Assembly (NCBI GenBank): GCA_026545225.1 | Contig: CM048849.1 | Span: 43,858,336 to 43,922,335 of the forward strand | Reading direction: 5' to 3' | Origin: Cornus controversa | Lineage: Eukaryota; Streptophyta; Magnoliopsida; Cornales; Cornaceae | DNA length: 64,000 nucleotides | Shown here: piece by piece, positions 23,521-33,578 of the stretch | Position numbering within the stretch: the stretch's first letter is position 1 | How the letters are laid out: every line of letters begins with the position of its first letter | The notes under the pieces: generated by a model | Databases searched by the model: none | The model's input: only the letters and a program-made list of their open reading frames with translations | Told to the model about the DNA's origin: nothing | Position numbers and translations under genes: made by a program

Positions 23521-23706
23521 TCTCATCACTTGGTAGGACCGATGTTCTCGGTGGTGTAGTCCGAAGATATCTCATCACTTGGTAGGACCGATGTTCTCAG
23601 TGGTGCATTCCAAAAATGATCTCATCACCTGGTAGGACCGATGTTCTCGGTGATGTGTGTTAAAACAGTTTCATTACTTGGTAGGACCGATGTTCTCGGT
23701 GATGAA
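23521..23706 (+). repeat. 49-bp tandem repeat in the 5' LTR (4 copies; again at 31409-31594)
   Basis: Each unit contains GGTAGGACCGATGTTCTCGG, at 23532, 23581, 23631 and 23680. A partial fifth unit (GGGAGTTCTCGGTG) precedes them. The array is identical in the 3' LTR. Confidence 0.9.
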
Positions 23707-24815
23707 AATTCTGAGCTTGGGTGCAAAATAGCTTAGGTTGTGTGATTGGTCAAGAATCATGCTAGGGTCTCGGGTTGAGTCCGAGAGAGAGACAAGAGTG
23801 CGGTTAATGGTTCCATTCTAAATTATGAAGTATGCTATGTGTTCAATGTATTCTTTTATATATGCATTGCTTGCGAATGAACATGGTACATGTTGGATGA
23901 TACATGTAATGTAGTGGCACGCATTCATGTAGGTCGTGTCGGGTCGGCACTTAGGAGGGTTGGGGAATCTTTACTGAGCCGCAGTGGTGCTCACCCCTTT
24001 ATTATAAACTCTTTTACAGATAAGGCGCCGATGACAGATGGGACTTGAGTGTCCAAGGAGAGAATTCTAGCTATTTTTTTTTGCTATATTTTGGACAGTT
24101 GTGCATTTGGCTATCTGTGCCGGCTTGTGGCACGGTAATGATTTAGTTTTAGTCATGGTAGAATTTATGGCATTTTGAACCTTATGCGTGAATTCTTGTA
24201 ATGACTATAAACTTGGAAAAATCACATGAATGGTATGTATCTTTTGAGAAAAGTGTGTGTTGGAGATGTATGGCACCTTAGGACCATTTTCCTCTTTGGT
24301 TGTGATTTCTTGTATGGTTGCTCATGAGCAAATGGAGTATGGAAAGTATGTATGCATGAGTTCTTGAGTGAAGATGGTAAGAAAAATTGATGGAATTACA
24401 TTTAAAATGTGAAACGCATGTTATGTGAATATATTTGATGGCCATTGAGGCATTAGAGTAGCCATTGGGGGGACACATGCCCAAAAGTGTCCATTTTGAG
24501 TTCAAGGAGTGAATGGAATTTATGTATATAGTAAGATAATTATGTTAGCTTCATTTTGATAGGTTATGGACCTTGTTTGGATTTAAATTGAGAAAGATAT
24601 GCATGTGTTAGAGCATGAGTGGACAATCTGACCCACGCCCACTAAATTGAGTGTAACTTGAGCTGTGGTTGGTATTTTTGAGTGATTCAAATTGTATTAG
24701 AAACTAGACACATTGAGGATGATCCATGTCAAATTTCAAGTCAAACGGACTTACGGATTGTGAGATATTAGCATTTGAAGACAGATTGAGGAATGCTGTC
24801 AAGAGTCCAAGCACA

Positions 24816-24975
24816 GGCACTTTCAGCCTGCTGAAAGTCCACTTTCAGGCGGCTGAAAGTGCACTTTCAGCCTGCTGAAAGTCCACTTTCAGGCGGCTGA
24901 AAGTGCCAGTTTGAAATTGCAAACCTACTGGAATTTTCAGGCGACTCAAACTTAATTTTCAGGCGACTGAAAGTC
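24816..24975 (+). repeat. Cluster of ACTTTCAG...CTGAAAGT palindromes in the 5' LTR
   Basis: Four near-identical short palindromes of type ACTTTCAGCCTGCTGAAAGT / ACTTTCAGGCGGCTGAAAGT follow directly on one another, then two weaker TTTTCAGGCGACTGAAAGT-type ones. The only LTR-LTR difference I found lies here. The same cluster is at 32704-32863 in the 3' LTR. Confidence 0.85.
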
Positions 24976-25219
24976 CTATAACCCTTAAAAATGTGTTTTT
25001 TTGTGATTTTTTTGTGATCTAAGAGTGGAAATGAAATGTCATGCATACATAGACCGATGTGTGGCCCATTGGGATAGATAATGATGAGCATACGCATAGA
25101 TAACTACATGCGCATGTTTAGCTTCCACGGTAATTGAGACATATGAGGAGGTTCATTGAGGTTTAATGAACCGGTTCACCTCTGATTTTCCGGGAGTCGG
25201 GAATTGGGGCGTGACAGAA

Positions 25220-25231
25220 TGGTATCAGAGC
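25220..25231 (+). other. Gypsy primer binding site (initiator Met-tRNA)
   Basis: TGGTATCAGAGC starts three bases (GAA) after the 5' LTR end. It is complementary to the 3' end of plant initiator Met-tRNA and primes minus-strand DNA synthesis. Confidence 0.95.
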
Positions 25232-25474
25232 ACTAGGTTGGAATACCTAGGGACGAAGGGTGAAACTTCACTTAGTGATCACTTGAGTTTAAGGATCGGA
25301 ACATAAGGATTTGAACTTGAGATTATAAATTACTTATGTGGAACTTTATGTATGCTTACATTTCTTAACATGCTGTTGTGGATTAAATAGACATGGCATG
25401 TGTAAGCATGATGGAATTTGACTAAGTATGAATGCTTGGACTTAAAATTTTTCTTGTTGTGCATATAGAAAGAA

Positions 25475-28400
25475 ATGCCTCCAAGAAGAGCGCGAGACAT
25501 TGGCGCTGATGCTCCTCAGGAGCCAACAGATGGAACGCAGTTTATGCGTGATATGGCTGATACTATGAGAAGAATGGCTAGGGAAGCCAGAGAAGAGGAG
25601 GTTCAGGCATTGCCTAGGGTTGCCTTGAGCCGCCAAATGGTGGCAATGAAGGAATATGTGAAATTTAAGCCGCCTACCTTTGATGGCGCGCGTGATCCGC
25701 TCGTGGCAGAGAGTTGGATAGACCAAACTCATAAACTCATGGTTGCTCTTGCAATCGATGAGGATTTGAAAGTGGGAGTGGCAGCACTTCATTTACAAGG
25801 GGAGGCGGATCGGTGGTGGCAATTCATCGGTAATGTCCACAATACCGAGACAATGGACTGGGAAACCTTTAAGGGGTTGTTCTTCGATAAGTTCTTCCCG
25901 ACTTCGGTGAGAGACCGGATGAGGCAAGAGTTCATTGACTTAGTCCAAGGGGACTTGGATGTGATGGGGTACGAGACCAAATTCACATCATTGGCTCGTT
26001 TTGCCCCAGAGATGGTAATGAACGAGGAGCTGAAAGTGAAAAGGTTCGTGAAGGGACTCAAAACCTCTATCAGAAAGAGGGTATCCATTTTAGGTTTGAG
26101 GACCTATAATGAAGTGGTTGACAGAGCCTTAGTGGCTGAGGAAGACGACAGAGACACCCAAAGGATATGGGAATCTAAACAACAAGCGAAGAGCGTGGGA
26201 GCATCTTTGGGTAGCCAGGGACGGAAGAGGCATAGGGAGAGCAGGTCAGGTTTTCAGGTACAGCAGCAAGCTCGCCCAGTACCTTCATTGGCCTTGCCAA
26301 CTGGATCTCTACGATCTTCTGTAGAGTGCTACAATTGCCATCAGATTGGCCATTTTAGTAGGGATTGCCCCCAGGGACAGACAGTGACATCAGTGCCAGC
26401 TGGGGCAGTGAAGGGAGTGGTATGCTTCTATTGCAAGCAGCCAGGACACGTTAGGGCTAACTGCCCGCAGAGGCAGGTGACACAGAGTGGTACATTGTCT
26501 CAGCAGAGGGCTGGGCAGACAGCTGCAGTTCAGTCTGGCTTTAGGGCGTTACCATCACCGCAGCCAGCACAGTCAGTACAGGGATCGCGAGTAGCGAGGG
26601 GTCCCACACCTGCTTCTAGTCAGCAGTCAGGGTTACAGGGGACTGGTCAGCAGTCACGGGGTCGTGTGTTCACGCTTGCTCCGGCAGAGGATGTACCGGG
26701 ACCGTCAGTGGTCAGAGGTATTTTCCTGGTTTCTAGCTCGTGGGCTAGGGTGTTGATAGATTCGGGTGCATCACATTCATTCATATCTGTTGCATTTACT
26801 TGTGCCTTGGGACTGCGGGTGTCATCACTGGAGTCACCATTGTCCATTGATACACCAGTTGGGGGTAGGGTTACCCTGGATAGAGTGTGTCGGTCTTGCG
26901 AGATCGAGGTTGCCGGGCGTCGACTAGTGTTCGACTTTGTGTTACTAGACATGACCACTTTCGATGTCATTCTAGGTATGGACTGGCTATCTACATTTAG
27001 AGCCACGATTGATTGTCTTCGTCGGAGAGTGACAGTGTGCACCCTTGAGGGTGATTGCTTTTACTTTGTGGGAGAGCGGGATGATTTCTACATTCCGTCC
27101 TTGCTTAGTTTCGGTGTGTGGGACGGATACTTCCTAGCTAGCTTATTAGCCGAGGAAGATGAGATTGTGACTAGTAGAGGATTTCCACCGGTGGTTAGTG
27201 AGTTTGTGGATGTGTTCCCGGAGGACTTGACAGAGTTACCTCCAATGAGAGATGTTGTGTTTAGCATTGATCTTGCTCCTGGTACCGCGCCTATCTCTAT
27301 GGCACCGTACCGGATGGCACCGGCTGAGTTGAAGGAGTTGAAAGATCAGTTACAAGAATTGTTGGATAAGGGATTTGTACGACCTAGTACATCGCCTTGG
27401 GGAGCTTCGGTCCTATTTGCTAAAAAGAAGGACGGATCTTTACGGTTATGCATAGACTACCGTAAGTTGAACCAAGCGACGATTAAAAACAAGTATCCTT
27501 TGCCAAGGATAGATGACTTGTTTGATCAGCTTAAGGGTTCGACTTGTTTTTCGAAGATCGACTTGAGGTCGGGGTATTACCAGTTGAGGGTAAGGGAAGA
27601 GGACATTCCGAAGACAGCTTTTCGGACTAGATATGGCCACTATGAGTTTCTAGTGATGCCATTTGGTTTGACGAACGCACCAGCAGCGTTCATGGATTTG
27701 ATGAATCGGATATTCAGGGTGTACTTGGATAGGTTTGTGGTGGTCTTCGTGGACGACATTCTTGTGTATTCTTCTTCTATGGAAGAGCATGAGATCCATT
27801 TGAGGACAGTGTTACAGACATTGAGAGAGCACCGTTTGTATGCCAAATTCGAAAAATGTGAATTTTGGCTAACGGAGGTGAAGTTCCTAGGACACGTGGT
27901 GTCAGAAGGAGGAGTATCGGTAGACCCTTCTAAGATAGAAGCAGTAATGGATTGGGAGAGGCCTAAGAGCGTATTCGAGATACGTAGCTTCTTGGGGTTG
28001 GCAGGATATTACCGGCGCTTCGTGAAAGACTTTTCGAAGTTAGCGGCGCCGATGACCAAACTTACTCGTAAAGGAGTTAAGTTTGAGTGGAACGAGGCTT
28101 GCGAGCATTCCTTTATGGAATTGAAGCGTAGATTGACTAGTGCTCCAATATTGATTATTCCCGAGTGTGGTTTGGGTTATGTCATCTACTGTGACGCTTC
28201 ACGGGATGGTTTGGGATGTGTATTGATGCAGACCGAGAGGGTTGTTGCATATGGTTCCCGACAGTTGAAGATCCACGAGCAGAATTACCCCACTCATGAC
28301 TTGGAGTTGGCGGCGGTAATTTTTGCTTTGAAAACGTGGAGGCATTATCTCTACGGAGAGAAGTTTGAGGTTTTCTCCGATCATAAGAGTTTGAAGTACC

Positions 28401-30082
28401 TTTTTACGCAAAAGGACTTGAATATGAGACAGAGGAGATGGGTTGAATACATGGAAGACTACAACTTTGATCTTCAGTATCACCCGGGGAAGGCTAATGT
28501 GGTTGCCGATGCATTGAGCAGGAAATCACATGGCACTTTGGCTAGCATCGCCATTCGTGAATGGAAGATGATGGAAGACATCTCAGAAATGGGATTGTGC
28601 TTTAGTGAGAGTGATGGGCATGCCACTTTGTTCACACTCATAGCGCAACCAACTCTAGTGAGTAGAGTGGTTGAGGAGCAGAGGGATGACACAGAGTTAG
28701 AGAGCATTCGCACTCGGATTACGGGTGGCGGGGCAGTGGAGGATTGGGTTATCCATTCAGACGGAGGTCTGAGGTTCAGGGGCAGGATGGTTGTTCCATT
28801 GGCTTGTAGGGATGAGGTCCTGAGGGAGTTTCATGGCTCCAGACTTGCAGTACATCCCGGTGGTACCAAGATGTACCACAACCTTCGTAGACAGTATTGG
28901 TGGAAGGGCATGAAAAAGGACGTCGCACGGTTTGTGGCGAGGTGCCTCACTTGTCAACAAGTGAAGGCCGAGCATCAGAGACCGGCAGGTTTGTTACAGC
29001 CTTTACCGGTAGCTATGTGGAAGTGGGAACACGTCACTATGGACTTTGTGACGGGGCTACCTAGGACGAGGAAGAGTCATGATGCAGTTTGGGTCATTGT
29101 GGATAGATTGACCAAGGTGGCTCATTTCCTCCCTATTCGAGTGACAGATGATGTGGATGTTCTTAGTCGGTTGTATATTGATCAGATTGTGAGACTGCAT
29201 GGAGTGCCAGTTTCCATTGTGTCTGATAGAGATCCGAGATTCACGTCACGGTTTTGGCAGAGTTTTCAGGTTGCACTTGATACGGACCTCCATTTCAGTA
29301 CGGCTTTCCATCCCCAGACAGATGGTCAGTCGGAGCGTACTATACAGATTTTGGAGGATATGCTTAGAGCATGTGCACTTGATTTTCGGGGCAGTTGGGA
29401 GGATCACCTTCCATTAGTGGAGTTTGCATACAATAATAGCTACCAAGCTAGTATTGAGATGGCTCCATTTGAAGCCTTGTATGGTAGACCTTGTAGGTCA
29501 CCAGTTTGTTGGACAGAGGTTGGTGAAATGGTGGCCTTGGGGCCGGATATTGTCAGAGAGACTACAGAAAAGATTAAGATTATACGACAGCGTTTGCTTA
29601 CGGCTCAGAGTCGTCAGAAAAGCTATGCTGACAAAAGGCGGAGGCCTTTGGCATTCGAGGTGGGGGACCATGTCTTCTTGAAGGTCTCGCCACGACGGGG
29701 TTTGATGAGGTTTGGGCGTAGCGGAAAGCTAGCCCCACGGTTTATTGGTCCATTCGAGATATTGGATCGTGTGGGTGAGGTTGCATACCGCTTGGCATTG
29801 CCACCGCAATTGTCAAGTGTGCACAATACTTTCCACGTTTCGATGTTGAGAAAGTATGAACCGGATCCTTCACATGTGTTAGATTGGACAGATCTTGAGG
29901 TGGAGGAGGACGTGTCTTACGAGGAAAGACCGGTACAGGTTTTGGATGCTAGGGAGCAAGTGCTTCGAGGCAAGACGATTCCATTGGTTAAAGTCCTTTG
30001 GAGGCATCACGGAGTCGAGGAGGCTACATGGGAGCGAGAACAAGAAGTCCGCTCAAAATACCCTGAGTTGTTCACTACTTGA
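25475..30082 (+). CDS. Gag-Pol polyprotein of Ty3/gypsy element (1,535 aa)
   Basis: One uninterrupted frame from AAGAAATGCC (first ATG of the frame) to TGA. Gag capsid-like (retrotransposon gag) region at about 85-185. Two CCHC zinc knuckles at 285-298 ([14 protein letters not shown]) and 317-330 ([14 protein letters not shown]). Aspartic protease with DSGASHSF, active Asp429. Reverse transcriptase about 600-810 with FVDD at 758-761. RNase H about 895-1015 with D907, E944, D969 and D1012. Integrase about 1115-1340 with zinc-binding H1120, H1127, C1157, C1160 and the DD35E triad D1190, D1251, E1287. A chromodomain-like tail occupies about 1475-1533 ([18 protein letters not shown]). The protease should cut the product into virus-like-particle proteins that copy RNA to DNA and insert it; the tail would steer integration. 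Gag and Pol share one frame, without shift or stop. No damaged catalytic residue was seen. Confidence 0.95.
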   Translation: MPPRRARDIGADAPQEPTDGTQFMRDMADTMRRMAREAREEEVQALPRVALSRQMVAMKEYVKFKPPTFDGARDPLVAESWIDQTHKLMVALAIDEDLKVGVAALHLQGEADRWWQFIGNVHNTETMDWETFKGLFFDKFFPTSVRDRMRQEFIDLVQGDLDVMGYETKFTSLARFAPEMVMNEELKVKRFVKGLKTSIRKRVSILGLRTYNEVVDRALVAEEDDRDTQRIWESKQQAKSVGASLGSQGRKRHRESRSGFQVQQQARPVPSLALPTGSLRSSVECYNCHQIGHFSRDCPQGQTVTSVPAGAVKGVVCFYCKQPGHVRANCPQRQVTQSGTLSQQRAGQTAAVQSGFRALPSPQPAQSVQGSRVARGPTPASSQQSGLQGTGQQSRGRVFTLAPAEDVPGPSVVRGIFLVSSSWARVLIDSGASHSFISVAFTCALGLRVSSLESPLSIDTPVGGRVTLDRVCRSCEIEVAGRRLVFDFVLLDMTTFDVILGMDWLSTFRATIDCLRRRVTVCTLEGDCFYFVGERDDFYIPSLLSFGVWDGYFLASLLAEEDEIVTSRGFPPVVSEFVDVFPEDLTELPPMRDVVFSIDLAPGTAPISMAPYRMAPAELKELKDQLQELLDKGFVRPSTSPWGASVLFAKKKDGSLRLCIDYRKLNQATIKNKYPLPRIDDLFDQLKGSTCFSKIDLRSGYYQLRVREEDIPKTAFRTRYGHYEFLVMPFGLTNAPAAFMDLMNRIFRVYLDRFVVVFVDDILVYSSSMEEHEIHLRTVLQTLREHRLYAKFEKCEFWLTEVKFLGHVVSEGGVSVDPSKIEAVMDWERPKSVFEIRSFLGLAGYYRRFVKDFSKLAAPMTKLTRKGVKFEWNEACEHSFMELKRRLTSAPILIIPECGLGYVIYCDASRDGLGCVLMQTERVVAYGSRQLKIHEQNYPTHDLELAAVIFALKTWRHYLYGEKFEVFSDHKSLKYLFTQKDLNMRQRRWVEYMEDYNFDLQYHPGKANVVADALSRKSHGTLASIAIREWKMMEDISEMGLCFSESDGHATLFTLIAQPTLVSRVVEEQRDDTELESIRTRITGGGAVEDWVIHSDGGLRFRGRMVVPLACRDEVLREFHGSRLAVHPGGTKMYHNLRRQYWWKGMKKDVARFVARCLTCQQVKAEHQRPAGLLQPLPVAMWKWEHVTMDFVTGLPRTRKSHDAVWVIVDRLTKVAHFLPIRVTDDVDVLSRLYIDQIVRLHGVPVSIVSDRDPRFTSRFWQSFQVALDTDLHFSTAFHPQTDGQSERTIQILEDMLRACALDFRGSWEDHLPLVEFAYNNSYQASIEMAPFEALYGRPCRSPVCWTEVGEMVALGPDIVRETTEKIKIIRQRLLTAQSRQKSYADKRRRPLAFEVGDHVFLKVSPRRGLMRFGRSGKLAPRFIGPFEILDRVGEVAYRLALPPQLSSVHNTFHVSMLRKYEPDPSHVLDWTDLEVEEDVSYEERPVQVLDAREQVLRGKTIPLVKVLWRHHGVEEATWEREQEVRSKYPELFTT

Positions 30083-30116
30083 GGTATGTTTCTAATTTCG
30101 GGGACGAAATTTCCTT

Positions 30117-30128
30117 AAGGGGGGGAGG
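30117..30128 (+). other. Gypsy polypurine tract
   Basis: AAGGGGGGGAGG ends one base before the 3' LTR and primes plus-strand DNA synthesis. Upstream lies GGGGACGAAATTT, a phrase common before the tract in plant gypsy elements. Confidence 0.9.
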
Positions 30129-30129
30129 T

Positions 30130-33104
30130 TGTAGAGACCGTGACCAATTTTGGCCGGTTTTGCATTTTTCGCATTATATTGCCATAAATGCATTTTGAGT
30201 GGTGTTTAACATGTTTTGAGTGTAGAAAACATGTTTGGGAAGTGTTTTTAAGGTTTTGGGAAGTTTTTGGGAGATTTGGAGAAGTTTGACTTTTTGGTCA
30301 AACCGGGGCCCGGGATGCGACTTAAGTGGGCCCGGGAATCCGGAAAATTCTCGGAAATATTTATTTTTGAGAATGGCAGAGATGAAATATTTAGAGAGTA
30401 GAGGAAGTGATTTCGAGACCGTAGGAGTTTTTAGAATCGAAAAAGGAGCCCGGGAAGGTACGTTAAGTGGCCGGGGGGCATTTTGGTCTTTTTGCAAGCC
30501 CTAGATATTTTAAATATCAGTGGCAGAGATGTTCAGCCATATCTCACGCCTCTTTCTCTCTCTAAAGCTCTTCATCTTCAAAGCTCTCCCTTCTCTCTAC
30601 ATTTCGGACCCGTTCGGCTTGGATTCAAGGCTTGCCAAAGGAGGGAGATACGTAGGGGACGGCTAGGGCTTCCATTTGAACCGAACAAAGTGGTGATTCG
30701 GCAAGGTAGACTCTGCTGGAAAATTGGTGAAGTGCTTGGAAGGCCTTCATTTTTGAGGTAGGGGTTCTTCTTCTCTCCTAATTGTCGATTCTAGGGTTTC
30801 GGGTGGAGAGGAGACGTGTAGGTTGTGTATCACATGATTTAGGACGGTGAGGGGTGTGAAAAGTTATGTTTTCTCCTTCTCTTGAGTCCTATCTTTGCAC
30901 ATTTGGTATCCTTGTATTGGTTTAGTATGTGGGTTAAAGTGTGTGAAATGAAGAAATTGGGTATATAGGTTTTATGTGCTCAATTTGGGGTGTATGTGCA
31001 AATGCCTAACCTTGTGTCATATATGTGATTATATGTGAAATATGTGGTGGTTGAATGCATGTAAGTTCCATATGCTAAAATTATGCATTTAGTGTGGCAT
31101 GAGTAAAGTATGCTAATTTTGAAGTTGTATGCATATGAGAGGTTATATGTATGTGTTTACATATATGTGGTATATGTGGTTTTGTGAAGATGAAATGCAT
31201 GCTATGTTTCTTTATGACTAGATAATGCATTGTGAAGCATGAATATTGAGTGCTTGAGTACAATATGTTCGAAATGTATATATGGGACCATTGTAAGGAA
31301 ATGGGAAAAAGTGGTCGAATTGCCTAGAGTAGGTGGACACTCGGTGAGGGCGTTGGAGTGGTTAGACCACCTTGGAGGTGGGAGTTCTCGGTGAAAATCT
31401 TGTAAGGGTCTCATCACTTGGTAGGACCGATGTTCTCGGTGGTGTAGTCCGAAGATATCTCATCACTTGGTAGGACCGATGTTCTCAGTGGTGCATTCCA
31501 AAAATGATCTCATCACCTGGTAGGACCGATGTTCTCGGTGATGTGTGTTAAAACAGTTTCATTACTTGGTAGGACCGATGTTCTCGGTGATGAAAATTCT
31601 GAGCTTGGGTGCAAAATAGCTTAGGTTGTGTGATTGGTCAAGAATCATGCTAGGGTCTCGGGTTGAGTCCGAGAGAGAGACAAGAGTGCGGTTAATGGTT
31701 CCATTCTAAATTATGAAGTATGCTATGTGTTCAATGTATTCTTTTATATATGCATTGCTTGCGAATGAACATGGTACATGTTGGATGATACATGTAATGT
31801 AGTGGCACGCATTCATGTAGGTCGTGTCGGGTCGGCACTTAGGAGGGTTGGGGAATCTTTACTGAGCCGCAGTGGTGCTCACCCCTTTATTATAAACTCT
31901 TTTACAGATAAGGCGCCGATGACAGATGGGACTTGAGTGTCCAAGGAGAGAATTCTAGCTATTTTTTTTTGCTATATTTTGGACAGTTGTGCATTTGGCT
32001 ATCTGTGCCGGCTTGTGGCACGGTAATGATTTAGTTTTAGTCATGGTAGAATTTATGGCATTTTGAACCTTATGCGTGAATTCTTGTAATGACTATAAAC
32101 TTGGAAAAATCACATGAATGGTATGTATCTTTTGAGAAAAGTGTGTGTTGGAGATGTATGGCACCTTAGGACCATTTTCCTCTTTGGTTGTGATTTCTTG
32201 TATGGTTGCTCATGAGCAAATGGAGTATGGAAAGTATGTATGCATGAGTTCTTGAGTGAAGATGGTAAGAAAAATTGATGGAATTACATTTAAAATGTGA
32301 AACGCATGTTATGTGAATATATTTGATGGCCATTGAGGCATTAGAGTAGCCATTGGGGGGACACATGCCCAAAAGTGTCCATTTTGAGTTCAAGGAGTGA
32401 ATGGAATTTATGTATATAGTAAGATAATTATGTTAGCTTCATTTTGATAGGTTATGGACCTTGTTTGGATTTAAATTGAGAAAGATATGCATGTGTTAGA
32501 GCATGAGTGGACAATCTGACCCACGCCCACTAAATTGAGTGTAACTTGAGCTGTGGTTGGTATTTTTGAGTGATTCAAATTGTATTAGAAACTAGACACA
32601 TTGAGGATGATCCATGTCAAATTTCAAGTCAAACGGACTTACGGATTGTGAGATATTAGCATTTGAAGACAGATTGAGGAATGCTGTCAAGAGTCCAAGC
32701 ACAGGCACTTTCAGCCTGCTGAAAGTCCACTTTCAGGCGGCTGAAAGTGCACTTTCAGCCTGCTGAAAGTTCACTTTCAGGCGGCTGAAAGTGCCAGTTT
32801 GAAATTGCAAACCTACTGGAATTTTCAGGCGACTCAAACTTAATTTTCAGGCGACTGAAAGTCCTATAACCCTTAAAAATGTGTTTTTTTGTGATTTTTT
32901 TGTGATCTAAGAGTGGAAATGAAATGTCATGCATACATAGACCGATGTGTGGCCCATTGGGATAGATAATGATGAGCATACGCATAGATAACTACATGCG
33001 CATGTTTAGCTTCCACGGTAATTGAGACATATGAGGAGGTTCATTGAGGTTTAATGAACCGGTTCACCTCTGATTTTCCGGGAGTCGGGAATTGGGGCGT
33101 GACA
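30130..33104 (+). repeat. Gypsy 3' LTR (2,975 bp)
   Basis: Same length as the 5' LTR, offset by exactly 7,888 bases. Identical as far as I could compare except T at 32771 in place of C at 24883. It includes the 49-bp array (31409-31594) and palindrome cluster (32704-32863). Confidence 0.95.
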
Positions 33105-33578
33105 ACATCACTGCTATGAAGTGTTCGATACGTCTTCGAGAAGTGTCCAAGAAGTGCCCAAGGAGTGTCTGAAAAGTGTCCTAAAAAGAAAAATGTCACG
33201 AAGTGTCCAACACGTGTCCGAGTGTCTGACATGGTATCCGAGTGTCCGACATGAGTACGGCACCCTCGATAAAGTATCCGTGCTTTCTAGGTTACAGATG
33301 ATATGTATGAATATATATGTATTTGTATGTATAATCTTATTATATTCTAAAATTCATATATGTGCATATATATATATATATATACAAATATATTTGATGG
33401 GCATAATGGTCCGTTCAATTAATTTTTTTGACAATTAACCAAATTTTAGACGGAAGGGGTTTTTGTCATAACGGAACAAACCTCAGGAGAGATCATTGTA
33501 ACAAAATGCATTAGTTTGATACCGAGTGTAATTAGACCAAACCTGATAAGAGGTCAGTATAATTTACCCAAAATATTA

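Larger units (their letters stand above)
22242..25216 (+). repeat. Gypsy 5' LTR (2,975 bp)
   Basis: Begins TGTAGAGACCGTGACC and ends GGGGCGTGACA. Long for a plant LTR because it carries an internal 49-bp tandem array and a cluster of small palindromes. It is the sense-strand promoter of the element. The exact TATA box and start site are not obvious; TATTTTAAATATC at about 22617-22629 and TTATAAACTC at about 24002-24011 are weak candidates. Confidence 0.95.
22242..33104 (+). mobile_element. Complete, very young Ty3/gypsy chromovirus-type LTR retrotransposon (10,863 bp)
   Basis: Two 2,975-bp LTRs (22242-25216 and 30130-33104) begin TGTAGAG and end GTGACA. They are flanked by the perfect 5-bp target duplication ACATC (22237-22241 and 33105-33109). 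PBS, intact gag-pol frame and polypurine tract are all in place. Reading both LTRs side by side I found one difference: C at 24883, T at 32771. Long LTRs, the domain order protease-RT-RNase H-integrase and a C-terminal chromodomain-like segment point to the Tekay/Del group of chromoviruses (inferred). It looks structurally autonomous. Confidence 0.95.
21912..33290. mobile_element. hAT-like TIR element (~511 bp) split by the gypsy insertion
   Basis: Termini CTAGGAGGCACAGACACGG and, reverse-complemented, CTAGAAAGCACGGATACTTT. They are flanked by a perfect 8-bp repeat GTTACAGA (21904-21911 and 33291-33298), the hAT length. Body motifs GGACACGGACACGG and GTGTCCGA..GTGTCCGACATG recur. Removing the gypsy element plus one 5-bp target copy leaves about 511 bp, close to the 471-bp relative at 57389-57859. 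Confidence 0.8.
20841..33569. mobile_element. Mutator-like non-autonomous TIR element, outermost of a three-level nest
   Basis: Left terminus GGATAAATTGCACTGACCTC and right terminus, reverse-complemented, GGGTAAATTATACTGACCTC. Similarity continues inward for about 100 bases (CAGGTTTG.CCTAATTACAC, TAATGCATTTTGTT). The ends are flanked by a perfect 9-bp direct repeat AAAATATTA (20832-20840 and 33570-33578), the length expected for Mutator-type elements. With the later insertions removed the element is about 1.34 kb. It has no transposase, but it holds a GC-richer interior (21100-21730) unlike its ends. Confidence 0.8.

Noticed and set aside
22286-23529. Open frames of 60-107 codons in the 5' LTR, exactly repeated at 30174-31417
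   Set aside because: They repeat because the LTRs are copies. They overlap on both strands, show no domain or codon signature, and lie in an untranslated region.
23521-23706. Regular 49-bp repeats that could suggest a CRISPR array
   Set aside because: Plant LTR, repeats and intervening bases are parts of one tandem unit without unique spacers, and no cas genes.
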